Shown in pieces: positions 1 through 11,163 of a stretch of 43,462 nucleotides of DNA. The DNA is from Glomus cerebriforme (taxonomy: Eukaryota; Glomeromycota; Glomeromycetes; Glomerales; Glomeraceae): assembly GCA_003550305.1 (NCBI GenBank), contig QKYT01000031.1, positions 49,309 through 92,770 of the forward strand, in the 5' to 3' direction. A program made the position numbers and the translations under genes. The first letter of the stretch is position 1, and each line of letters begins with the position of its first letter. Under the pieces are notes generated by a model, which was not told the DNA's origin, did no database searches, and was given only the letters and a program-made list of their open reading frames with translations.

Positions 1-250
1 CCATTAGTCATTATAGAGTCCAATAATGCGCCACTAAAGAAAAAAAAGCAAAGAAAATATTAATAAAATACTTAACAAAAAAAAATGAAGGATTATAGCG
101 TGAAACTTACAATTAGTCTTCAAGAAACCATTGCTAAAGAAAAAAGAACAAAGAAAATATATTAATAAAGCACTTGACGAAAAGAAAATGAAGAGCAAAA
201 AAAAGNAACTTACCATTAGTCTTAAAAAAGTNNAAGAAGNCGTCACTAAA
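1..250 (-). repeat. Tandem array of exon/intron-like units, cut by the window edge
   Basis: Read on the minus strand, three diverged units of about 103-110 bp follow one another. Each has a pyrimidine tract ending in CTTTAG, then a 23-33 bp block ending in GACTAAT(G/T), then (in the two complete units) GTAAGTT, which is a consensus donor. The exon-like blocks are 1-33, 111-133 and 214-245; the spacers between them are about 77-80 bp. The third block contains N bases. The reading frame across the spacers is closed, so if this is transcribed the blocks would be micro-exons. The array runs off the left edge, so the parent gene cannot be seen. A plain satellite that happens to contain splice-like motifs is the alternative. 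Confidence 0.45.
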
Positions 251-299
251 GAAAAAAAAGCAAAAAGGACGTCAATACTCAATAACGTCCTTAAATGAA

Positions 300-494
300 A
301 AGAACCCTAAAAAAAACTCGCCATTAAGTCCCCAAAAAGCCGTTTTGGACTATATAAAAAGGGTTTCGTCCGGATTTTCATCCTCTGACCTGATTTTGGA
401 TTTTGGCCCGATTTTCAGATTTCGGCTATAGTTTCGAACCTGGGTTTCGAACTTTCAGATTCGGACATATTTTCGGACAGTTTCGACAACATGT
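300..494. other. TTTCG/TTCGG-rich non-coding stretch
   Basis: No gene is visible. From about 340 the sequence repeats short TTTCG, GATTTTCAG and TTCGG motifs. It abuts the point where the primase-helicase relic loses similarity (about 505), so it may be the end of another mobile element that truncated that gene. The nature of the element is not resolved. Confidence 0.3.
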
Positions 495-2030
495 ATAGTG
501 CATAATGGCATTAGCTTTATCAAGAATAGCTACAAACAGATGGGCTGTGAATTTAACACGAAAAAGGCTCTCAACCTATACTATGATAATATCCTACTCA
601 TTTATAAATAAGTCTCTTTGCATATTTTGGTAGTTGCAAATTTGAAAGCCAGATGCTTTTAACTCATTAAGTTTGGATTTTGATTCATTGTTAAGAAAGA
701 AATCCAGATATAGCATGATAAAAAAGAAATATCATGTACTTTATCTTTCAATGTCATAATAATCTCTCTTAATGCAGTAGTTTTCCATATCCCCAGAGGT
801 GAACGAATAAGCGTTATTATTTTTTCAATACCCAAGAAATTGGGATATACTTCTGGAGCATTCTTTAATTTTTCTACATTAATCATCATTTCTGATAATC
901 TTACAAAAGGATGTGGATTTGATATAGTATTACCTATTCTTTCGACTATTTCTCTCTTAGGGTTTGCAGAAATTTCAGACACTTTTTCAAATGCTAATCC
1001 CTTATGATCTGGTTTATAATTTTTTTGCTGATAATATTTGAGTATAAAATAGCTGTTATTTCAAAGAAAGCTATATAACTGATCTTTTTCGTATTTGATA
1101 TTGCAAATAGGATATGCTTCTAATGATTGAGCTTGAAAGTTAATAAATCCCTTTCTAATGTCATCAACCTCAAGTTATCCATATTTTATGGTAATTAAAT
1201 CAGCTTTTATCCTTAAGACAGTTTTATCTTTAATAAGTTGAAATTTCTCTTTTTCTGACTTCTCAGAGGAAAAAGTTCAGGACCAGATTTCAGAATAATT
1301 GGATTTAAGCTGAACTAGATAATTTTCTAGCTTGCAATACCCTTTCTTAATTGAAGAAATTGCAGGTCTTTTAACTCTATCTTCCTTTACTGATCCAAAA
1401 GATGAAGGCTAAAGCGAAATTTATAAAATTAAAATCAATAAAAACTGAGTATGGTTTTCCAACTCTATCAGCAACTTTTTTTACAAAACCCTCAAGGTTT
1501 CTATAATCAATAAAATGGGCATAAAGATACATGATATGCCAACTACATTTATTAGCATTAGACGAACTGGCTAAGGCAAAAGCGTCTAATATTATGAAAT
1601 AATTTAAATTAGAGTTTATAATATTAGTGTAGGCAATTAAGATTCTGGATAACAAATCTTTGTGAGAAATTTTATATTCATCTAAGGAAGGGAGTTTGGG
1701 ATTCATGAGATCAGAATACTGTCTTGCATCAATATCCAGAATCAGGTGAAGAGGCAGATTCCTATCAATGCATTTGTAAGTATCAGGAAATCCATAAACT
1801 TTAGATAGATGATTAACTACTGTAAAACCCTTTTCTGCTACCCTAATAATATATTTTGAATAAATCTCTTCAGGATGATAGACTTCTAGAAGAGAGATAT
1901 CATTTTTATTATTAGACAAATATTAAAAGTATATATAATCATTATAACCAGGCTCATAGTCAAGGTCTGCTAATCCTAAAAAAAGCCTGATTATTTCATT
2001 TATTGTTTTAGGGTGAGACTCAGGATTTTT
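495..2030 (-). pseudogene. Decayed primase (AEP) plus origin-binding-protein-like helicase gene
   Basis: Fragments in different frames line up in the order of one large replication protein. The N-terminal part (about 2030-1340) is like an archaeo-eukaryotic primase: it has the metal-binding hhDhD motif (LILDIDA, near 1735), a CSWHIMY motif with the SxH-type histidine (near 1535), and a conserved basic segment containing KEDRVKRPA (near 1370) that is reached only after a frameshift. A decayed zinc-ribbon-type motif (YPIC where CPIC is expected) lies near 1110. The helicase part follows, with a Walker A-like GIWKTT (near 790) and a Walker B-like ILDKANAI (near 530). Several stops and shifts break the frame, Walker A has lost its usual GxGKT form, and similarity ends near 505. 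This resembles the UL52-type primase and origin-binding-protein families found in herpesviruses and in eukaryotic selfish elements. Here it is a fungal genomic relic, not a working gene. Confidence 0.7.
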
Positions 2031-3440
2031 TTATGCAAATAGCATAATAATATATGCAAGAAACTAATATGAAATTACATAAAAACTTGTAAATCTTCAA
2101 AATAAAAATTTTATATAATTTTGAGCAAATATACTTGCTGGTAAAATACTGAGTTAGTAGTAGTATCCAAAAGTAATCAATATGGTAGTACTCAAAAGTA
2201 ATTGATGCCATAATATTCTAAAGTATTCCGGAATAGTAACTATATGAAAAAGAGTTCTAAAAATGCAAGAATGAAAAATAAGATATAAATTTGGTAGTAT
2301 ACCAAAGTAAAATAATATATAGGAAAGAAATAAGTAGTTATGCTTTGGTGTACTACTGCCAATAGGCAGGAAGAAAGTCAGAAAAGCAGAAAGATTCAGG
2401 AAAATATGAGAAAAAGAGTATGAAAACAGTATGGCCAGACCTGATTTGGCACTCCTCGGCAATTAAAAGGATTATGGAAGGCAGAATTGCACATCTGGGT
2501 CACCAATTCAGCATTTTGTGCTTCATATTCAGCAATCAAATGGACTATAAAAGACTGATTGCAAGAATGGTACAACACTGACACTTCACATATACCTTAC
2601 TGGCAATCAAAAAATGAGTGAATGGATTGCAACACATCTTCAGCAAATAGATAGATTGCAAATTTGGCACTTTGTGCCTCATCTGGCAATCAAGAGATTG
2701 GCAATAAAGAAAGAAAATATATGGGTTGATTAATATAATGCAAATTACACTTCTAATTCTCTAACCAACTAACTATCAAACCAGGCTTTCGAAAGTTACT
2801 CAAAAGTTACTTGAAAGTGACAGAAAAGTGCCTGAAACTGGCGAGGAACCAAATACGTGATCATGATGCAGTAAGGCGCAGTAAATTTCATTAATTTCGG
2901 CCAGCACTATTCCATATTTTTTTCAAAACTTTGAGACGCAATAACTTGGTATCCAGACATCCAATTCATGTGATCTTAGTATCATTGGAAAGCTCTCAAC
3001 GTCCTCTTTCAAACGAGCTCATTGTACTATATCTTTGATTTAATAAAATTAATTTTTAGATTCTCGTGACAAAAGTGGCACAGTTACCCAGGTTTTAGTC
3101 ATTCTGCCCTAAAGTTCTGATCAAAAATATAGCATAGTGTTAACCAAAATCTGATCCACAAATTTACTGTATTTTCTGATCACAACATGATTTTTAGCAA
3201 TCAATGCCAGCCTAGTATCTTGGCCACAAAAAGGTCACAGAATAATGAAAACAAGCAGATAGCTAGAAGAAAATAAAAAGAGGACAGAGCAATAAAATCA
3301 AATGTATATTTATAAAGCAATAAAAAAGCTACAGATCAATAAAATCAAGTGAATAGCAATAAAATAATAAAAAAGCCACTGAATACTGAAAACAGTAACT
3401 AGGTAATAATATATTCATAACCAAATAACATTATAGCAAA
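2031..3440. other. Gene-free repeat-like DNA
   Basis: No coding region can be supported. The stretch has the look of old repeats: recurring TGGTAGTA, CCAAAAGTAAT and GCAATCA phrases, a small perfect stem GGCAC/GTGCC at 2666-2678, and a less AT-rich block at about 2780-3120. Its family cannot be named by eye. It could be the flank or long terminal repeat of an element. Confidence 0.3.
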
Positions 3441-3474
3441 ACTGGATAATACTCTTATAAGAGTGTTATCCAGT
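3441..3474. repeat. 34-bp near-perfect palindrome
   Basis: The two 17-bp arms meet at the centre with no loop: the left arm begins ACTGGATAATACTC and the right arm mirrors it with one mismatch. Just outside, GCAAA on the left and GCTTTT on the right extend the symmetry loosely. The form suggests two fused inverted ends of a DNA transposon, or a very short foldback element. No target duplication is obvious. Confidence 0.6.
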
Positions 3475-3984
3475 GCTTTTTATTAAAAGGTAAAAAATTT
3501 AAATATTATAATTCAGCAAGTGAAAAAAGTATTGCTGAATTATTTGAAATAAAATTTATTATTTTATTTACATTGTTTGATTTTTATATTTATTTTAATA
3601 TTCTAACTTTTCAAGCAGTCTATTTTTATTATAGATTTGACTGTAAAAATTGAAGAAATTATACTAGTATAAATTCATCATTATACTATTGTATTAATTA
3701 AATTTATGAATACTTATTGTTATGTGCAAGCATATAGCTTTTAGGTATGCAATCATATATTTAATAAAATGCCTTAATTTTCTTATATTCTTATATTTAT
3801 GTAATAATTTTACTTATTTATACTGTAAACCAATTCGCCTTCTATTATCAGAATTTTATAATTTAAGTTTTCTTTTAAACCTGATTTCTTTGCAAGATAA
3901 TCTATTATATTTTTATATTATATGTGATTTTGATCTGATGTTAATAATTTTTTCTAAAACAAATAGACAATACAGATTATTACA
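3475..3984. other. AT-rich stretch without a gene
   Basis: Very AT-rich. A 96-codon open frame exists at 3722-4012, but its composition (mostly F, L, I, Y and N) is what random AT-rich DNA gives, so I do not call it. Confidence 0.5.
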
Positions 3985-4508
3985 CAACTTTTCAAAATGT
4001 TTATGGAACTGAAACTACTGAAAAGTATAAACCAACATATAGTATATACTATCACAAGTAAATGTGGAGCCTATTTCAAAGTCTATATTGGTTGTAGGAA
4101 AAATCTGTGGTTACATTAATTGTAAAGATTGTGAAAAATATCATTGTGTATATAGTGATAAATCCTTAACTTGTGAGGAACGACAAGACTATCAACAAGC
4201 ACTGGATTCGTATTCATACTCTTGTGGTGCACCAATTTTTCCTGATAATCATTATTCAAAAGAAGCAGTATTTGTGCATACTCAAATCAGTTGTGACTCA
4301 CCAATTGAGATTCTGTATTATTCAAGTCACAAATCAGGAAATTATCCAATATGTTACAAGTGAAGATTTAGTGACAACTCCTCAATCTTTAAAAGAACAT
4401 TTCAAATAAATTTATCCATTATATGAAGGATGTCAGGATAATAGAAAAGAGTTTTATACTAAAGAAGAGATTAAAACTAATGGATGCTCTTCTAAATGTC
4501 ATAAAACA
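3985..4508 (+). pseudogene. Frameshifted Cys-rich selfish-element ORF fragment
   Basis: The longest intact piece (4064-4363) carries paired cysteines: a CKDCEKYHCVYS motif, then SYSCGAPIFPDNH, then SCDSPIEILYYSS and the start of a further motif (ICY). The same protein continues in a different frame from about 4363 (SEDLVTTPQSLKEHF, then YPLYEGC). It also extends upstream in another frame (YGTETTEKYKPTYSIYYHK, from about 3995), so there are at least two indels plus an in-frame stop (TAA at 4408). I recognise this as a zinc-binding-type domain that recurs in many copies in eukaryotic selfish elements, but I cannot name the transposon superfamily. The second Cys pair near 4360 seems to be lost with the frameshift. 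Confidence 0.6.
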
Positions 4509-5235
4509 TAAATTGTTTGTATATAATAGATNTATAATAGTAAATTTGTAAATATAATAAATAATAAAGTATAATTTTTCAATCTGCTAAACTTTTCAAA
4601 TATTCCATAGAATTCACAAACAAACATGAATNTAAAGTGAATTTATCTTTCTTTAATACATTCAAGCAGTCAGATGATGTTAATAAGACATTTTCGAAAC
4701 TTTTTTTAGTGTTTAAAGTTAAAAAAGCATTTAAATTTATTTGTTACATTTTTTAGAGTTTAACAATGATCAACAGGAAGCGAATATAAATCCTAAATTT
4801 TAATATGAAAAATACATTATATATGTATTATTTTTAGCCCCCCCCTCTTATCATCTAACTTATGTTATGTTAAACGAAAAATCTGCTTGGTCCGGCTAAG
4901 CATAGTAAAAAAGAAAATATGGAAAAGCGAACATTTGTACAAAAACATAGCATGATAGAAGAAATTGTGCAAGATTTTAAATAACCAACTGAATTATGTG
5001 CAATTTATTCATTTGACTGGATTATTAGCAAAAATCCATAATATTATTGAAAAAATGTGAATTATTTAATTTATTTATTTAATAACGGTTGGTATTATTA
5101 ATTGTTATTATTGTTTTAATAATTTCAGATCAAATAACTCATAATAAGTTCTTTAATATGAAATATAAAATTTAATGTATATAATTATATTATTAATGCA
5201 AAACTGACTAAATAATAAATATAACAAATATTTGA
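4509..5235. other. Intergenic AT-rich DNA
   Basis: No gene or clear repeat is seen. There is a C7 run near 4840, and two N positions lie at 4532 and 4632. The last part is the 3' flank of the gene at 5236-6077. Confidence 0.5.
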
Positions 5236-6077
5236 TCATTCGGTACTGCTTATAATACCATTCTGCATGTTTGTATATACCGTCTGCTGAAAATCTGTTT
5301 CCCGTTGATAGTTTTGTGGTTGAAAGTTTATTGCCGATTGAATTTGTTGAGACATCACGCCGATGTATATCTTTTTTCGACAACCTGAAATTCTAATGTC
5401 CAAAAAAAAATCATTTTTTTAGATTCCATAAAAAAAATTATATATATAGATAAATTATTAGATACTTTTTTAATTCTTCGATATTCCACCCTTCCGCTGG
5501 TTCATTAGCCAACTTAAGATCTGATGTCGAATTACAACGAAAAAATTTCCAATTTTGACCTCTCAAGCATGGAAAAGATGATTCAATCGTATCCGTTATA
5601 CTTGAATCTTCAGTAAAACGGATTAATTTCATTTTACCATCTTTTTCCAATTTCTTAATACTGAAAAAAAAAGATAAATTAACAAAGAAAATCATGAACA
5701 ATAAAAATACAACGGTTTTAAATTCAAATACTTACCCCCCTCGGTATTTTTGGATTTGGCTTTACAACGTATAAGTTTTAAATTGTTTTAAATTCATTAT
5801 TACTTTTACGACTGATTTGTGTAATTATATCATCCACGTTGAATAAATTTTCAATATCAAATTCACGAGCAGGAGATTGAATTAATGAATTCATAGAAGT
5901 TCTATTTATGGAATTAAAATTTTGTAGTGGCTCATGATAATTTCGATCATGATTGCAACATACATAAATATTCATTATTTGCTGCGCTACGAAAAATAAA
6001 ACATTACATAGAATTCCATTCATGGGGTTTTTAGGGTCAAGATATTGATGACATCTACCAAAGTCATAGTTCGCCAT
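5236..6077 (-). CDS. Unrecognised spliced gene, about four exons
   Basis: I do not recognise the family. The start ATG at 6077 gives MANYDFGRCHQYLD, followed by a Cys-rich stretch with a CCNHDRNYHE segment. The first reading frame closes at 5778, before the first obvious donor (GTAAGT near 5736), so a further short intron or a misread base must lie there. The next exon starts at 5660 after a clean TTTTTTTTCAG acceptor and encodes KKLEKDGKMKLIRF and a Trp/Cys-containing segment (RGQNWKFFRC). It ends at a GTATCT donor near 5473. The last exon begins near 5390-5400. If the earlier AG is used, it reads a Gln-rich tail (SQQIQSAINF) ending at TGA 5236-5238; the later AG gives a different, Lys/Tyr-rich tail ending near 5153. 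The exact structure is uncertain. Confidence 0.45.
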
Positions 6078-6955
6078 TGTCGTTTTTTTGTGAGTTCGAA
6101 TAAAAAAAAACCGACTGGATTGAGTCTGTTTATATATGTCTTAATCATAATACAAACGGGTAAAAAAAAAAAATAGATATGTGTATCTGCCCGACAGTTC
6201 AGTTATGAAATAAAAAACTTAGGGTTTCAAATAAATAATCTTGTGATGCTTCAATTTTACTATACTGAACACAGGTCATACAGACATTTGATTTAACTGA
6301 AAAACAACTTCCGATCTTCTACATAATAGCCGAAACCGATCAGTTTGCTGTTTTGCTGAATGTCGAAGCTAATAGCAAATTGCATTGCTGAACAGAATAT
6401 CTATAAATTGAGCGAATCATATTGTTTTTTATACACAGGTCGTTGATTTTCAACTTCCGATCTTCTGATCTTACGAAACCGAAATGTCGAAGGGCTAATA
6501 GCAAATAGCTGAACAGAATATCTTTAAATTGGGCAAGTCATATTGTTGTATAGTTATCTGTATTAAAGTTTTCGCAAATGTTTTTAGCATTTAATATCTG
6601 AATAGGGAATAAGCGATATGTGTAAAATATTTGTTGCTTTTACGACAATTTCACATCAGCAACACATCTAACCGGGGGGTTGAACATTCTTTCCGTGTCT
6701 AGATCAATTAAAAAAAATTTATTTATATAAAGAATCCCTCAGTCTATTATAAGAATCCCCTGTTATGTATGTATGAATATATGTATATATAGGATTATCA
6801 TGTAAGGAATTTAGTGAATTTTTGCTACCAATTAAATCAAAACAACATATGTCAATGCAGAAATTAATAGCTAAAATAATAAAGCCCTTCCTCTCCTTTT
6901 TTTTTAAAAAAAAACTAATAATTCTAACAATAACTTGATTATTTTAATTATAATA
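6078..6955. other. Intergenic region with a diverged tandem duplication
   Basis: No gene is seen. The central part holds a two-copy tandem duplication, listed separately. The right end (6890-6915) has a T run directly followed by an A run, just past the SPT5 stop, where its 3' UTR would lie. Confidence 0.5.
6269..6548. repeat. Diverged two-copy tandem duplication
   Basis: Unit 1 (6269-6432) and unit 2 (6433-6548) both begin ACACAGGTC. They share AACTTCCGATCTTCT, GAATGTCGAAG or AAATGTCGAAG, GCTAATAGCAAAT, GCTGAACAGAATATCT and TCATATTGTT in the same order. Unit 2 is shorter by internal deletions of about 45 bp. No coding frame is kept. Confidence 0.75.
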
Positions 6956-9900
6956 TTACTGAGATATTTGCATAAGATCTTCAATTTCATTGCCTCTATA
7001 TTTAGCTAAATAATAAATATTAATAAAAGAATGATCACCACCTTGGGATCTAACAACCCCTTCTAAATTATCAATAGCAGCCAAGAACCCAAGTTCCCCT
7101 TTATGTTCACCAAATATTACTTTAATATCATCTCTTCTTTGTACTTCAGTAGGTTTTAAATATTTTTGTTCTACTGATATGGTCATACCGTCACTATCAT
7201 CTAATTTAATAGATCCTGAATTGGATCTTTCTAATCTTACTACTACTCCAACGCGATTGTCGTATCTACCATTCTCAAATGATTGTATACCATCTATTGG
7301 TACTATACGTACTTCTATACCTGGTGTGAGCCATTCTCCAAAATCTATGAATTTTTTTTTTAAAAAACCGAGTTATTAATAGCTTTTTTTATCAAATGTA
7401 CCCAATTCATATTAATTCTTACCTTTAACGTCTGGAGGTTTCTTAGGATCTCGACCAGGATGTACAGCATGATTAGCAGAATGTTGAGTAGCAAATGGAG
7501 TTTGTGGTATCATATTTGCGGGTGTCATAGGTATATTACCAGGAGTAAATGGTCTTGGAGTTGGTGGCATAAGGTTACCAGTATTCGCTGGTGTAAACAC
7601 CGGAGGATAATTTGGTCCATCAGCTGCTGGTGTAGCCACAGCCGAATATCCTCCAGGAGTTTCAGCAGTAGCAATATTTATCGTTGTATTTGTAGTGTTC
7701 GTAGTTGAATTGCTACTACTACCACCACCGAATATGTTACTTATATTATTAACACTATTACTACTTGTACCACCCGTACCTCCTACTATACCGGAAGAAT
7801 GTGGTGTATGACTTCCTGAATCCCATGCTGGCGTTTTACTACCATCTGACATTAGACCATATGCTGGAGTCTTACTACCAAGGTCCCATGCTGGAGTTTT
7901 TGATCCAAGTGAAGCATTATTACTGCTATTGTTCGCACTACTATTACGTAACGCCGGAGTTTTACTACCACTTAGTGATCCACTGCTATGTAAAGCTGGT
8001 GTTTTACTACCATCCATATTTAATCCACTATTCGTATTATCCAATAAATGCGGATTTGGTGTCATGGCAGATCCCAATGAATATCCCCAACTCTTTTGTT
8101 GTTTACTTAATCCTGTTGTCCAACTTGGTTCAGAATATGATCCTAATCCAGGACTCATGTCCATAGAATTTCTATTTGATTCATGATTTCTCGGTATAAC
8201 TGGATCTAAAGCCTCTCCCTTCTCACTAGTGAATATATAAAATAGGTTAATATGTAAAAAAATTTTTTTTTTTTAATAAATAATACTTACTTGACATGAA
8301 ATAATTGTCCAAGTTCAACCTTAACTGTGGTCAATTTGGCATCAAATTCAACATCTGCCATATTACCATAAACTCCTTTAACTGTACCCTGATAACCTTT
8401 AAGAGCTCCTTGTGAAGCTTGTACTCTTTTATTTACTAAAGGATGCTGGTATACTGATCGATCACGACCTCTACCTCGACCTCTTCCACGACCTCCTCTG
8501 TTGTTATTATTACTACCACGAGATCTTTGCCCGGGAAAAGTAATTTGTTGATCATTAATTTTATTATTGGAAGACTAAAATTTCGGAAAAAAATGTTAAT
8601 ATAATTATTTAATATTTTTCAAAATAATAATAAAAAATATTACCCTTGCGGATTCATATTTTAATTTTAAATCTTTAGTTTTAAAACATGAGAATCCTAG
8701 ATTTGTATCATCATCGTAAGTTCTGACAAATACATTAGTTTCATTTATACGAAAGACTTCATATATTGATGGCTGGTATACGAAAATAAAAAGGTAATTT
8801 TTTTTTAGCAAATCATATTACATTAGTTCTGCAAGGGCATTATTAACACTTATGGCCTGGCACATGTCTGGCAATAATTGTGCAATATCAATTAAAATTA
8901 ATATACATTTTTTTCTTACCTGTTTGTTATTAAAACTTTCCGATTTTGTCATACTAACTTGGTCACCTTTCTTGAAAGCTGGAAGTTTAGTATCAATCAA
9001 AGTTCTCGTTATTCTTGCTGCTGTAACGCTTTTTATTAAACTATTTTCAGTATTTAACACATCATATTCATAATTTTTTTGAGCTTTTCTAATATCAATA
9101 ATAATTCCAACTGAAGAATCCTTTAATTGAACTAAATCAAAATATCTGTATCCCCCAAATTCATTATTAATCGAATTTTGAACGCCTTTTTTTAAATCTT
9201 TGGCAAAGACAGATATCTATTTAGAAAAAAATTCTTAGCAGTTGAAAAATAATATAAGAATTTTTAATATAAAATAAATTAAATTACCTGTTTGTTGGTA
9301 TGATCTAAATACATGGTCATAACATGTCTATCACAATTAAAAACAAAACCACTTTGTCCTTGATAAGGGCCATTCGTAATTTGTACATAATCATGAACAT
9401 TAATATTTTTAACACATTCTTCTGAATTAACTTTAAAAATTTTATTGCTATTATCTTTATCAGTGGCCGTTAAAACGCCATCGTTAACAGATATCACACT
9501 ACCGACAGAACTTTTGAGAGATCCTTGAAGAACTTTTATTTCATCTTGTATTTCATAAACAGTAATTTTACTGGCTACGTTTGATAGCTCCATCATAATT
9601 GATTCTATATACATATAATAAAAAAATTAAGTTATCAAATTAAACAATTTTTGCAATGCAAATTAATAATTACCATTATCAAATTTTGCCTTCAAAAAAT
9701 CTTCCACGTCATGTAATAATAGATCCATATTTGAATAAATCAAATCTTTAATCTTATATTTGACTTTCAAGTAACCTCTGTTATATGTTTTTATATATGT
9801 ATCTGTGTCTTTGCGTTTACGTTTAAGCGAAGCTCCATCTTGATCTACAAGTATACGTGGAATAATCTCAACTTCTACTACTTCATCAGTATTATATGAG

Positions 9901-11163
9901 ATAACCTAAAACAATAATAAGTTTAATAAAATACAAAAAAAAAAAAAAATACAAATAAAAATTAATATATATATATTTACACGAGCCAAGTCACCGTAAT
10001 ATTCATCACGTTTGTTAATTCTAACAAATGAGCCATTCTGAATATTTAATCTTGGTCTCTTTGGAGCCATTAAATCTTGTTTTTCTTTTGGACTAAGTCT
10101 CTTTATGAATTTCTTTGAAGAATATAAATATTTATTACACCTCATAGCAGCCTATATCGTTAAAAGTTACAGTTTAATAAATATTAAGAACAATTAAGAA
10201 CAATTTAATAAAATAATATCTAATTATTTACATTTTGAACATCTTGTTCTTTGTCAGCTTCTATATATACGAAATCTTCAATACCATCAATAGGAATAAC
10301 TTTTTTTATTTTCAATGGATCAGATCGAAGTTTCTTCAAATTTTCTAATTTTTCAATTGCATGAAATACATGCCCTTTCTATATAAAACAAAAAATTTTA
10401 ATAAATCCACAATTAATAAAAATCCACTGTAAAAATAAATGAATAAATACTTACTCTACACTTTACAGCAAATAACTTATCAACACTAGCAAGCTCTGGT
10501 TTAGTTAAATCATCATCTTCATCACTTAATCTACCAGCAGTTCTACGATAACGTTCATTAAGTACTTGAGCAACTCTTTCAGCATCAAAATTTTCTTCTA
10601 CAAATACTGATCGTTCAATATCTATATCGGCACGTCTAGTGGTATCTCGATGGTAGGCACTCAATTCAGTTTCAACTTCTCTGTTATCGATGAAATCTAA
10701 ATAAAATAAATTATTCCGCATTAATTAATCAGTTTATAGAATATGAAATTGTCCAAAATAGTTACCTTCTTTACCGAAAATCGCATCTTCATCTTCATCT
10801 TCCTCTTCTTCCTCATCATCTACATCGGCTTCATTTAAAATGAATTTGCTTGGATCATTCTTATTACCCTTATGGCGTTTTTTATCTCGCTATTTGTAAT
10901 AAACAAAAAAGCATGAAATAATAGATTTGATAGATCGAGCATTACCATAATAGATTACCGCTTACCCTTCTATCTTCATAGTCATCATCTTCATCCTCTT
11001 CAAGTCCTTCAGATTCTTGTTCAAAATCATCATATTCATCGTAATCATTTTGTTGGTCTTGTACTGATTCTTCACCAACTTCTTCACCAGCACTCCAGCC
11101 ACCATCAGTTTCATTAAGACGACTTTCGTCGTCATCAGAAACATTTTGTCTTCTTTTTGACAT
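6956..11163 (-). CDS. SPT5: Transcription elongation factor Spt5
   Basis: Spt5 (with Spt4) travels with RNA polymerase II, clamps DNA and RNA, and supports elongation and capping. I splice 12 exons: 11163-10966, 10889-10766, 10696-10455, 10378-10232, 10151-9981, 9905-9674, 9604-9288, 9216-8920, 8772-8644, 8574-8291, 8225-7423 and 7344-6956. They sum to 3333 nt (1110 aa), close to yeast and human Spt5. The order is: a highly acidic N-terminus (residues 1-110); NGN domain (about 180-260) beginning LFAVKCRKGHVF; KOW motifs, for example FVRINKRDEYYGDLARV (about 277) and YVQITNGPYQGQSGFVF (about 443); an RG-rich linker (GGRGRGRGRGRDR); a further KOW (LKGYQGTVKGVYG); a C-terminal repeat region with five GSKTPA units and many TP sites (about 780-960), the usual target of Cdk9/Bur1 kinase; and a last KOW at the C-terminus. 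NGN and KOW sequences are clearly diverged from those I know in Dikarya. Confidence 0.93.

Noticed and set aside
3722..4012. 96-codon + strand open frame
   Set aside because: Mostly F/L/I/Y/N codons as expected by chance; it overlaps the upstream part of the Cys-rich pseudogene in a different frame.
7460..8186. Long open frames on the + strand rich in Ser, Tyr, His and Cys
   Set aside because: They are antisense shadows of the repetitive SPT5 C-terminal region; they have no start context, splice sites or family.
8822..8867. An extra SPT5 exon between 8773 and 8919
   Set aside because: The frame is open there and AG/GT sites exist, but including it breaks the phase; joining 8920 directly to 8772 keeps phase 0.
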